A stretch of DNA of 64,000 nt from Acorus gramineus (lineage: Eukaryota; Streptophyta; Magnoliopsida; Acorales; Acoraceae). Below are positions 45,973-57,028 of this stretch, piece after piece. Position 1 is the first letter of the stretch, and every line of letters begins with the position of its first letter. The translations under genes and the position numbers were made by a program. Under the pieces are notes generated by a model. It had not been told where the DNA came from, ran no database searches, and worked only from the letters and a program-made list of their open reading frames with translations. The stretch spans positions 3,528,478-3,592,477 of the forward strand of contig CM060855.1 of the NCBI GenBank assembly GCA_030737835.1. The letters are read 5' to 3'.

Positions 45973-46468
45973 GGGAAAAATCCATATAACCCATGTAAGC
46001 TTCCTGATATTCATATATAATCCCCTATAATCTCAATATATCCATATAACCCTGTAAACACATTATAAATGCAAATAACCCCCGTGGTTAAGTTTTTTTT
46101 TGACAGAATTGAAATATTTCAGATATATTGCGTTATCTAAACCATGGTTAATGAATATGTATTCTTTTAACCCTCTGAAAACAGTCAATACTTCAAAAAA
46201 AAACCTAAAATAGTGTAAAATTAGAAATATGAATGTTTTTTTTTGAAATATTGACCATTTTTGAGGGGGTTAAAAGAATACATATTTATTAACCATGGTT
46301 TAGATAACACAGTATGTCCAAAATATTCTAATTTTGTTAAAAAAAATTTAACCGCGGGGGGTTATTTGCATTTATGATGTGTTTATAAGGGGTTATATGA
46401 ATATATTGAGATTACAGGGTGTTATATGGATATCAGGAAGATTACAGGGGGTTATATGGATTTTTTCC
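45973..46468. mobile_element. MULE-like foldback element, 496 bp, 9-bp target duplication
   Basis: TATTTTAAA occurs immediately outside both ends (45964-45972 and 46469-46477). The left arm begins GGGAAAAATCCATATAACCC and the reverse-complemented right arm GGAAAAAATCCATATAACCC. Homology continues for about 220 bp per arm (AAATGCAAATAACCCCC, TATCTAAACCATGGTTAAT, AATATGTATTCTTTTAACCC) and leaves a loop of only some 25-30 bp. A 9-bp duplication and very long arms fit Mutator-like foldback MITEs. No ORF. Confidence 0.85.
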
Positions 46469-47148
46469 TATTTTAAATCTACTTTTCAAAATAATCAGAT
46501 ATTTATTTTGATGTGTGTGTGTAGGGGGGGGGGGAGGATCACCCTCACTTTGATTCTAATTTTGATAAATATAAATAATAATAAATTAATAAATTTTTTA
46601 TCTCTTAAATCAGGATAATTTATACTTTGTATAATGAAGTATTTACTTTATTGTGTGACCATCAAAATATATGCACTGTGCGCGGAACTGTCTCCACAAA
46701 CTGCTTGTGATAGCATTTTTTTATGAAAATATAAAATCTTCATATGCCTTTTATGATGATTTAATATGCATTTATATGAGATTATCTTATGTACTTTGTA
46801 AATATATGTGAACTTCAAATAAATACATATGATCTAGAGACTATATTTAGGGTTGAGTGTATCAAAACTCAAATTTTATTGTTTGGATGCTTACAGTATG
46901 ATTCACATAACTGTAAATAAAATCATTTATCATGGTATATATTTTATAATTTCATAATATTATCTATCACAAAAGAATATCAAAATATATGCATTTATTC
47001 GTCTGAGTAGGTAATTCCTTTTTTTATACAAAATATAATTTATTAACTAAATATATAATTAAGATCCCCACAGTTACATTTTCATCAATTTAAGAGGAAT
47101 ATTATTGGAACATTCTGTTACTTAATGTTACCTTGAAAGTATATAAAT

Positions 47149-47577
47149 AACTCCCTAAAAGATTACAAATATGTATAGCAACCCTCATTTTTTAATATCC
47201 ATATAACCCCTTAAATTACATGCTTAATTTATATCATTCTACCACTACCCACTTAAAACTTATACGTGGTTAACCTACCGATATATAATAATTTATTCTT
47301 AAAACATTGAAGAATAAACATAGTGGAGTATTTTTTTGATGGAGAACAGTTTGGTCATTTAGAGAATATTATTGAATTTTTCTTAAATCCTATGAGGTTA
47401 TTCAGATAAATGCATTTGCAACACCTTTATTTGATAGAATATACACAGAATATTCCTTAAAATTTGACAGAAAACTAACTGAGGGGCCTAATTATATGGA
47501 TATTCAAAAAAATTAAGGGTCAAAATGAATATTTGCAAACTTTAAAGAGGTTATTTACACTTTTTTTTCTTAGTTGT
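47149..47577. repeat. degenerate foldback related to the 46-kb element
   Basis: Left words TAAATAACTCC, ACAAATATGTAT, AATATCCATATAACCCC and right-arm reverse complements TAAATAACCTC, GCAAATATTCAT, AATATCCATATAATTAGG align in the same order, so the two sides form an imperfect inverted repeat. It shares the 'CCATATAACCC' theme with the element at 45973-46468. Ends and target duplication are not resolved. Confidence 0.5.
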
Positions 47578-47726
47578 AGGTGATAATGATATGGGTAAAA
47601 ATATAATTTAATCATGTGTGGTTAATTTAATCACAATTCAATTTGAAATATCAATATAACCCAAAAAATGCTGGGTTATATGGATTTTTGAAAAAGGGGG
47701 TCGATGTAGGTATAAACAAAATTTTA

Positions 47727-48080
47727 GCCCCCGTTTGGATAGAGGAATAAGCAATTCTTGGGTTTATATTTATTCCAGGAACATATAAAATTATCAATGG
47801 AATAAGTGATTTTCTGTTTGGTTATGCTTTTTTTTTTATTCTCATTAGAAAACGTAATAATAAAGGTTAAGTTGTTTGGTTGATAAAGAATAAAATGTGA
47901 ATAAAGTGTAAAAAGTTGATTTGATATGTGGGCTATATTGATGTATAAGAGGTGGTGATAGATGATTTGATTTGATGTGATATAATTTTTTTTATATATA
48001 ATGGTGGGCTGCACCTTCAATGGGAATAAATAAGATGAGTATAAGTTTATCTCATGGGATACTTAGAATTGTTATACTCC
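47727..48080. mobile_element. Tourist-like MITE, family A copy 5 (approximate ends)
   Basis: The left end AGCCCCCGTTTGGATAGAGG is of PIF/Harbinger-MITE style. Inside are GTTTGGTTATGC, ATTAGAAAACGTAATAATAA, TTTGGTTGATAAAGAATAAA and TTGATTTGATATGTGG, matching the other family A copies. The right end was not fixed. Confidence 0.6.
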
Positions 48081-48857
48081 ATTATACTTATTTAAACTGG
48101 CATAGTAATACCAAGTTATAATCTGTAATCCACTGTTATACCTTCGAGTTAGCAAGCGTACATCATTAGGAAGAAAGCGCAGTTTAAACTATATTAAAGA
48201 TGCAACAATTAGTCAAACACCCAAATAAATTAAATACCAACAAGTGTGTACTTCATGACAATATAAGAACCATATATATATATTAATGTTATGCATTAAT
48301 ATATGTTTTTCTAGTATTTTCAAGTTATCATTTTTACATTACATAATAATAAATTTATAGATAATATTTGTAGAAATTATATTTTATGTTATCAAAGTTA
48401 CAGAAAATATATATACACTTATAATAAAATTTTGTGGGGGTAGAAGAACTAAAAAGATAAGGATAGAAAAAAAATTAGATCCTCGCTTAAAGTACATAAA
48501 ATGTTTTTTAAAACGTGGGGGCAAAAAAAATAATTAAGGGTTCATTACAGAGGTACTTTAGACAATTCACCCAATAAATTAATGCAACTCCACGTAATTT
48601 TATGATGAATGCTTGGGTCATCAATGGCTCATATACAGGAACAAGATCCAATAAACTTTTATATTTCAATTTTTTCAGACTTTTTGTCAATTTTATTGTC
48701 TGATTGATTCGACTATTCGTGAAGATACTATCAAAGCTATCAAATCTCTTAAATCTTTCATCTAAAAAAACAAAATTATATTATTTATTATTAGTTGGGA
48801 TTTATTACAAAAGATAATAGGTTTATATCATCATCTAAAGGATCATTAAAAAAATAT
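48081..48857. other. AT-rich intergenic sequence
   Basis: I see nothing I can name here; open frames are short and AT-driven. Confidence 0.5.
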
Positions 48858-48867
48858 TATAATAAAA

Positions 48868-50036
48868 GGATTTAAGACATCTTAGTCCCTATAAACATGA
48901 AAAAATTCATATAAGTTCCTATTAAAATTGGGATAGACATACAAGTCCCTGAAAACTCACAAAAACTCAATTATCATCACTGAGTTAAATGTCTATCCAA
49001 ATTTAGCAGAATATTCATAGAATATTCCATCACATGTAACTATGTAGGCATTAAAGTCCTTATAAACATTCATAAAGACAAATTAGTCCATGCAAAAAAA
49101 CAAAATGCCCCTAAAAGACTTTTACATTAAATTGTATATACATTGCAGTCTCTGTAAACAATCATAAAGACAAATTAATCCCTACAAAAGATAAAATTGC
49201 CTCTTAAAAGACAATTGCATTTAATTAGATAGACATTATAGTCTTTATAAACAATCGTAAGGAAAAATTGGTTCCTGTAAAAGACAGAAATGCTCCTGAA
49301 TGATTTTTACATTTAATTGTGTAGACATTGCAGTCCGTATAAATAATCATAATGCCAAATAATATACTTATTTATTTATTTTTTCATCTTCTATCATATC
49401 GATCACACTCCACTTGAACAAGTAATGAATAATGCTATTTTCTTTAAGGTGTTTGCTTGCTTTGAAATACCTCCAAATTGGGATCTTCAGGTTGAGTGTG
49501 AACGATATGATAGAAGAAGAAAAAATAAATAAATAAATTATATTATTTGTCTTTATGATTGTTTATAAGGACTGTAATGTCTACACAATTAAATGCAAAA
49601 ATTCTTCAGATGTATTTTTGTCTTTTATAGGGGTCAATTTGTCTTTACGATTGTTTATAAGGACTGGAATGTATATCCAATTAAATGAAAAAATATTTCA
49701 GGGATAATTTTATCTTTTGCAAGGACTAATTTGTTTTTATGATTGTTTATAGGAATTGCAATATGTACACAATTTTAATGTAAAAGTCTTTTAGAGGCAA
49801 TTTTATTTTTTGTAGGGACTAATTTGTCTTTATGATTGTTTATAAGGACTTCAATGTCTACACAGTTACATGTGGTGGAATATTCTAGGACTATTTCTTT
49901 AAGTTTGGATGAAAATTTAACTTAAGGATGATAATTGAGTTTTCTAAGTTTTCAGGGACTCGTATGTCTATTACAATTTTAGCAGAGACTTATATGGATA
50001 TTTTCATGTTTACATGAACTTAAACGTCTTTAACCC
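48868..50036. mobile_element. large MULE-like hairpin element, 1169 bp, 10-bp target duplication
   Basis: TATAATAAAA lies directly outside both ends (48858-48867 and 50037-50046). The left end GGATTTAAGACATC and reverse-complemented right end GGGTTAAAGACGTT match. Homology continues almost to the centre, ending with a near-perfect stem (TTCTATCATATCG at about 49386 and its complement at about 49503), leaving ~65 bp of loop. Each ~550-bp arm holds 3-4 diverged units of about 85-99 bp, each with TATAAACAATCATAAAGACA and a TTTACATT-AATTG-TAGACATT word. No protein is encoded. A 10-bp duplication with long arms fits Mutator-like foldbacks. Confidence 0.85.
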
Positions 50037-50047
50037 TATAATAAAAG

Positions 50048-52084
50048 AGCAATCTCAGCTGTGTGTGTTTCTTTAATTGATATTACATTTTAGTGTTGTT
50101 AAATATGTTTCATTATCTATCTCAAAATACAATCTTATTTATTTTTAATGAGGTATTTATCTTGTTTAACGAAACATGTAACTTTTTATTTTTTCTAAAA
50201 TACGGTTATGATTTATCAACGTAATTGGTATACGACCATTGTCGACGGTTAAAAGGAAAGTGTGAATTTGAAATATATATTAATTTATTTACGTGTATAT
50301 TTCAATTTCTTTTTTTATAATAATATATATTTTGATTAATAAATTATATTTTATAATAAACAATCATAATTAAAATAGAAAAAAAAGAAATTTATCATAA
50401 TAACTATATACAGTGAATGATGTTAATTAATAAGGTTAATTAATGACAAATATTAAATAAAAAGGAATTGTTATAAATCACCACAATAATATTAATAATA
50501 AATTTGTAATAATCAATGTTAATATTAAAATTAAGCACTAGAAATTAATGATAGTAAAAATACGTAATGAAAAGTAATTAATTAATAACAACAATAAATA
50601 GTGATGGGACATAAAGATGATCGATCACGTGAAACAACGGTCAGAAGTTGAAAACGATGGGGGATGACAACGAAAAGATGGTGATGTAAAAATGGGTTTT
50701 AGGTCCCTCAATTGTTTCTTTTATGATATATGTCCAAGTCCCTGGAAAAATAGATACAACTTCAAAGGCCTTCACTCAATTGCGGAGCTAGAATTTTTAT
50801 AAAGGGGGGCCTAATGTAATTTATATAAATATTTTTAAAAATTATATTATTATGTTTTTTTAATAGCATAGATTAAAAATATGTTTAAAATGAAACAAAA
50901 CATTCATATTTTAAAATTATAAAACATATCACTGAATAATTATAAAAAAATAATAATCATATTTTAAAATGATATGTCATATTTCATATTGATAATTCAC
51001 AAAAACAAATGTCAAAACATAAATCTAATAAACTATACATGCATTTTATTTGACCTCGACGAAGTTTCATATTGTGAAAATGTTGAATGATTTAATTATT
51101 TTAGATATTTATACAAATATTTTAAATTTTAAATAAATTAGTAACAATAACAATAAAGTAAAAGGAAAAAATTCTATACTTTCGAAGTGTTGATGAAGAA
51201 GAGGAGAGGATTACAGCTTGTAAATTCTTGATTGTAGGACAGTTAATGGAACAACAAGTAAAAATTATGAATTCTTTTAAAAATGATGATTCATATTAAG
51301 AAAAGTTGAGATACAAAAAAAAGAAGAAAAAAAGATATTGAAAAATTTATTTTTTTCAAGATGGACACCTGGGTGGGGACGCCGAGGAGGGGGATCCGTG
51401 CCTCCATTGCTGTTTATGGTATATGGATAGAAGGAAGCTTGATGGTAAATGAAAAAAGAGAGTAAAAAATAACTTTTGTTTTATGTAGAGGGGGTTTAAT
51501 TAAAAGAATTGGTGAGGGCACATCATACACGTGAATGGTTTAGATGGATAATGAATGGTTGTTTTTTTTTTTTTTTTTGAGTTGTTGTTGTTTAGAGAAT
51601 TTCATATGTAGGTGGAGCTTATGATCTATGAGTCCTAATTAAAATTAATCTATAAAAAAAAATTAAAAGACCTCGAAAAAATTAAAAAGATATGAATATA
51701 AATAAAAAAATTTCAGGGTCCCATGCCCCCCTGCTCTTAAACAATAATTTAGAAGAAAAAAAAGGAATATTCATGGAGTATGGGGTGTGATGGTACATTC
51801 TTCCTTGTGATTGGAATGACCTAGAATCCTCCTCAAATCTTTTAGTCATAATTTTATTTTATTTTTTTTTTTGTATAAAAAGGTCTAGAGGCCACAAAAT
51901 CTCCATTACAGTGGGTGAAATAAATTTTATTCGTATCAGTAATTATGAGAATCACATCAGTACTGTGTGATTATAGGGTTGTAACAGAATAACCACGTGG
52001 GATCAGAATTAGAGTTATAAATTTTTTTATAATAATTCTAATAACAATAAAGCAATGAAAAAAAAAAAAAAACCCAGAGGCTTA
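50048..52084. other. intergenic, AT-rich with decayed repeat 50790-51760
   Basis: No gene. A block opening GCGGAGCTAGAATTTTTATA with GGGGGGCC and closing near GGGTCCCATGCCCCCCTG (about 51717-51735) resembles a common decayed plant repeat, but I could not define its class. Poly-T near 51560 and A-runs are also present. Confidence 0.4.
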
Positions 52085-53051
52085 GAGTTGATTTGATAAT
52101 GGATTAAGGTTTTAATAAAAAAATATCTGAATCTTTGAAGATAAATATATTTATTTACAATTCTATACTTATTCACATTTTGTACAAATTAGGACAAAAA
52201 TAAGAATAAATGCTATTTCAGTTTTTAAGTAGAACTAAAGGGAATTTTAATTTTAAGCCCCTACAAACTATAATATTTAGTGATCGATCCCTACTTTTTT
52301 CATATTTTTTATAAAGTTCTCAAATTCAAACGCTATTTCGTTATTAGTCCCTCTGTTAAATGTCTGTGTGTTAGGGCTAACGAATCCTTCATAAATGAAA
52401 TTTCAAATATAAGTAAATAAATAAATAAAAACTAAAGTAATAATAATTTAAATGTAAAAAAATAATATAATATGTTAGATTCCCATAAAATCACTAAATC
52501 TCTAATTAATTAATAAAAGTTTAGAACCATACAAAATAAATTTTTATTAACTGCATATAAATTTTTTAATGGCATCACCAAACATTTTGTATACAAGTTC
52601 CAAATATCAAAATACTTATAAAATTATACAGACATTTTATGGATGGACTAATAAGAAAAAAACCTTTGAAGTTGCAGACTTAAAAAAAATTCGAAGAAGA
52701 GAGAGGCTGATCACTAAATAACATAGTATATAGGGACTTAAAAATAAAAATCTCATTTCACAAACTAATGTTATTCGGATGGACGTGTGACACAAGGACT
52801 AATAGCGAAATTGACATTTAAAGTTGGAGACTTAAAAAAAATATAAAGAAGGGAGGAATTGATCACTAAATGACATAGTTTACATGGACTTAACACTAAA
52901 AATCCAAACAAAAAATTATCATTTTAATATTTGGATAACTGTCTACACTTCATCCCAATTATTTTTATACTAAACATAATAAGTTGTCCTCCTCTTACTA
53001 CCCCACAGTTATCCATTTATTTTACCGCTTATCTCATTATCAAACCAACCC
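52085..53051. mobile_element. Tourist-like MITE (family B), interrupted by a nested element
   Basis: TTA flanks both ends (52082-52084, 53052-53054). The left end GAGTTGATTTGATAATGG pairs with the reverse-complemented right end GGGTTGGTTTGATAATGA. The outer parts match the family B element in DEK1 intron 23 in order (TATTCACATTT, AAATTAGGA, TAAATGCTATTTCAGT; AAGTTGTCCTCC, CTTATCTCATTATC). The middle 665 bp is unrelated and has its own inverted ends. Confidence 0.75.
52241..52905. mobile_element. nested inverted-repeat element inside the family B MITE
   Basis: The left arm starts GGAATTTTAATTTTAAGCCC and the reverse-complemented right arm GGATTTTTAGTGTTAAGTCC. Homology runs over ~130 bp (ACTAT...TTTAGTGATC, then ATTTCG and TATTAGTCC). 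The right arm is partly duplicated (52657-52752 and 52797-52905). The flanks GAACTAAAG and AAACAAAAA agree at 6 of 9 positions, so a 9-bp duplication is only suggested. Terminal words match the mini-element at 19616-19758. Confidence 0.65.
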
Positions 53052-53054
53052 TTA

Positions 53055-54910
53055 CAAAGTTACGGTTTGAACAATTCACGAACCGGTAAAAATGACCTTT
53101 TTCTTATCTTATTCTATCCAAGTTACAACAACCAAACTAAAATGTTGTGGAACATTAATATGCATAAGTGGACGAGTTCAAAGCTCCACCAAGAGAATGC
53201 CATTCCTTAATCAAAATTCTCACTCTTTTTCTTTTTCTGGTTGGATTGATGTCTTGTTTGACATGCATGTGTTTTTTTTTATGCAAATAATTATAGTCCT
53301 TTTATAACCTGGAAGATGTGTTACAATAGGCCTGAGAGTGGGGTGCTGAGAGCTGTAATTAAGAGGGGGTGAAGAAAAACAAAGGAAAGGCAAATCCCAA
53401 GTCACAAAACTTAAAAATTGATGTCTTGTTTGAAAGACAAATCCCAAGAGTTGGATTGATGTCTTGTGATACGTGTTGTGCCATGGGATGGAGTATAGTA
53501 TTTATAGGCTAATTGGACCACATTGGATTCATGAAATAATAAACATCATTTATTAGTACATATACATTCATATTCAATTCATAGATTCATTCATTAAAAT
53601 CATACATGCATTACCAAATTCATTCATGTATATGGATTAGTAAATATACATCACCCAATGAACTATATAAATAAATAACTATTTAGATGCATGGATATGA
53701 AGTGCATGTATCAGAGTTGAATGAAATAAAATTTAAACAATTAATATTGCATGTACATGTACCACATTACTGAAGAGTTCAATTATTATTATTAAAATAT
53801 TCTAATATTGTCATTGCAATCTAATATGTAGATTCGTAATTCTTGATAACTGTTCGATGAAGTATATATTTATTAGGTGAGATACCTCATTGAATATATT
53901 TTTTATTTTAAAAATTTGATCGATACAATTTGCTGGAATATATATTTTATCAGTATCTCATTAAGAAGTATGTTATTATTTTTTAAAAAGTAAAATTGTT
54001 GTATATTGTAGGATTGTAAAATGAATTATCTAACATTATTTGCGGATATGACATTGTCATCGCCCTTCATCATTCAGTAGCTCTCTTCCTGAAAGCTTTC
54101 CATGATTGGTACATCAGCCATATAGGTATTGCAATACATATCGCTTGCACCCACAAGTGGCGGCACCTCACAGGACAACTTCGATGTTGGACAACTTCGA
54201 CGTGCGATGATATGGGGAGGAAACACTTCATACTCGCAATACGATCCTTACAGATCAACTACTATCATCTAACAAATACGATTGCTATCTAGAATTCGCT
54301 TGAATTCACACACGGATGCATCGCTCGTACGTGGGGACAATTAATAAAGTCATTGCATAGAATAATGCCAAGGTATGACCTTACAGGCGGGTCATATACG
54401 CGCCTAACACAGGTAGACCTAGCATATCATCATAAGTATCAGTTAACAAACACCAATACAATAATGAATTATCCTGAATTCCCATATGAGTGTATCACAT
54501 GGATGCAAGACATCGATTACATCGCTGACGCACTAAAAATGAAGTATGACTTAACAGCGGGTCATACACATGCTAAATACGGATAGGCCCGGATTGCCTG
54601 TCAATCGCGCAAAGTAACATGAGAATTCTATCACAAATAAGTACATGAACCACATGCACAATAACATAGCACTCAAGAACTAGCTATAGAGGTATTCTAC
54701 TTGGCATGCATAAGCGGAATAACTAACACGGTGTGCAATATATATGAATACACAAGGTATGACATAATTACACATGCATTATGGATATCACTCCTGATTA
54801 CCAACTAAAAGAAGAGGGGTAAGAGCGATCTCGCGCACAAGTAGGTGCATGTCAATAATCCTAAGCGAATTGCAGTGTAAGTAGGAATCAACTCTATTTA
54901 CTTAGTTTGT

Positions 54911-54952
<42 letters not shown>

Positions 54953-56900
54953 TTATCATCTCATGAAATTAGTTATATATCTTTGCCCCAACCACTATGG
55001 GCGCAACAGCTACACCACATTCTTAGATCCACGACAAGGGATTGACAAGTTAAGCATGAAGTATAAACAAGTTAACTAGTAATTCATCAAGTCAGCATCA
55101 ACCAATCACATGAGTATAGTTAATAAGAGATCACTTGTGGCATGCTTATACTATATTTCATGTTATATACGAGATACATGGCCATATACAAGAAGGGCTC
55201 ATGAAAATTTAGTTGTTTATACATGCAACATAATACATGGACAAACATATAGTAGAATATGGGGTCTTACGCAAAGTACAAATTATATATGCTAGCATAC
55301 AAGATATCTAAAATATTATGGGTTAGATGTGGCCATATTACTCATCTACAAAAGTAAGTATAGCCATGGTGCCCTATGGTTGCGCGTTGCACGACTACGT
55401 GCATCGAGCACTTCCTGAAGAGTTAGATCGAACTATTCACCGTAACCTAGATCGTCGAGTGACTGATCACCGAGATCTGCAAGTCAATGACATCGAGATG
55501 GGTAAGCATTGCTACATAAATACTTCCAAGATGGCCCTACATTATAAACAAGCACGCATGCCCGAGCCTCGCATGCAAGGACCCTCCATGGTCAACCTCA
55601 GACCCCTCCCCAGCTCTACCCACGCGCTGGCCTCGCACCCACAACCCCTCCCCCCCAACTACGCGTGCAGACACGCGCGCATACTGGCGCGCATGTCGTG
55701 TGTGCCAATGCGACCCACTCCGCTCCCCACCCCTCACACACACACAAACACCACATATGCATAACCTCTACAACACCCAAGCAAACATAAAAAGACATAC
55801 AAGGAGAGAAATAAGCTTACCAAGAGAGGGGGATGAGAATGGAAGGTGTGGGGGGTTCACAAGCACACAACACACACCTCCACCACTCACCACCATCTCT
55901 CCTTCACTTTTTCTCCTTCTCAGCTTTTCTTCTTTTTAGCTGAACACACAGAGAGCGGATGATAGAGGGGTACGAGAGAGAGAGAGCCACAGATGGAGAA
56001 AGGGAGAACAACCACATAACACACAACACTCACTTCTCATGTTCGCTATACCCAACCATCATCACCTACCACCCAGGGAAACGTGATAGAAAACACCACA
56101 TCTTTTGAAAATAACGGTTAAAACCCAGATTCTATTCAGAATTGCATAATTTTTAAAAGATTATTGAAATTCGATAAAAATTTACATGTTGACCAATGCA
56201 AGTACCACGATTATAAATATGCTGTTAGATTTTTAATTAGAGTGTTCAAACTTACACAGATAACAAAAATTTAAAATTTTAACTCCTTTGTTAGCAAAAA
56301 ATATAACACCTAATGACACAAACATGACAGTAAAAAAATATTTAGTATAAGATTTTCTATTTTAAAATATCATATACACATGGATTAATGAAGCAAGAGT
56401 AGTAACATAAACATAATTTTTGGCAGGGGCATATCCGCAAAAAGCCAATAAAGAAAATAAATAAAATAATATTTCGTGGGACCAAATCCCAATCATCAAA
56501 AAGAGTAAATGACCATCTGACCCTATCATTTATTATTTCTGTCCATGTCGATTTACACCAATTTGTAAATATTCCTATTTTTTTATTCTTTAAATTATAA
56601 TGAAATGATATATATTATTCAATGCAACTCACCCATTTATGTTCCTCTGATTTTTCCCTTTTTTTTCACAGGTTTGACTCCTTTACATCTTTTAATAATT
56701 AATTTTGGGTTAAAAAATCTTTTGTAATCCCAAACAGCTTTTTGGTGAGGCAGTTACGGGTTTCCATTTCCCTTCCATTTAAGGCTCTGACCCTTCTGAA
56801 ACTCTCAGTTTTTTTTTTCTTTTTAAAATTAAAAAAATTTGAATTTTTGTATAACCCACCTTTTAAAATCCTCTAATAATTATTTTTTTATTTTTTTTGC
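53055..56900. other. intergenic region with simple repeats, no gene recognised
   Basis: It contains diverged short repeats (TTGGATTGATGTCTTGT three times, 53.24-53.47 kb), two hairpin words (54374-54396, 54545-54566), a GA microsatellite, and a GC-richer block at 55.33-55.95 kb with CA- and GC-rich words. The latter has open frames on both strands, but their composition is biased and no domain is recognised. Parts of 54.0-55.9 kb may be decayed retrotransposon. Confidence 0.5.
54913..54950. repeat. (AG)19 microsatellite
   Basis: Nineteen uninterrupted AG dinucleotides. Length is likely polymorphic. Confidence 0.95.
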
Positions 56901-56915
56901 ACTACTTGACCTCAC

Positions 56916-56923
56916 TATAAAAT
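56916..56923 (+). promoter_or_regulatory. probable TATA box of the PHD-finger gene
   Basis: TATAAAAT lies 113 nt before the ATG at 57029. A transcription start about 30 nt downstream (near 56948) would give a leader of some 80 nt with a T/C-rich stretch (56963-56990). Confidence 0.5.
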
Positions 56924-57028
56924 CTGTGAGGGAGTAGGCCCACTCATCCCACACAACACACATTTTTTTTTTTTTCTCTTTGTTTTGATTTTACTGGTTT
57001 GTACCCCTCTCCACTTGAAAAATTTGAA

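Noticed and set aside
55327-55764. 145-codon open frame and opposing frames
   Set aside because: The composition is repetitive and Pro/His-rich, there is no domain, and frames on both strands overlap.
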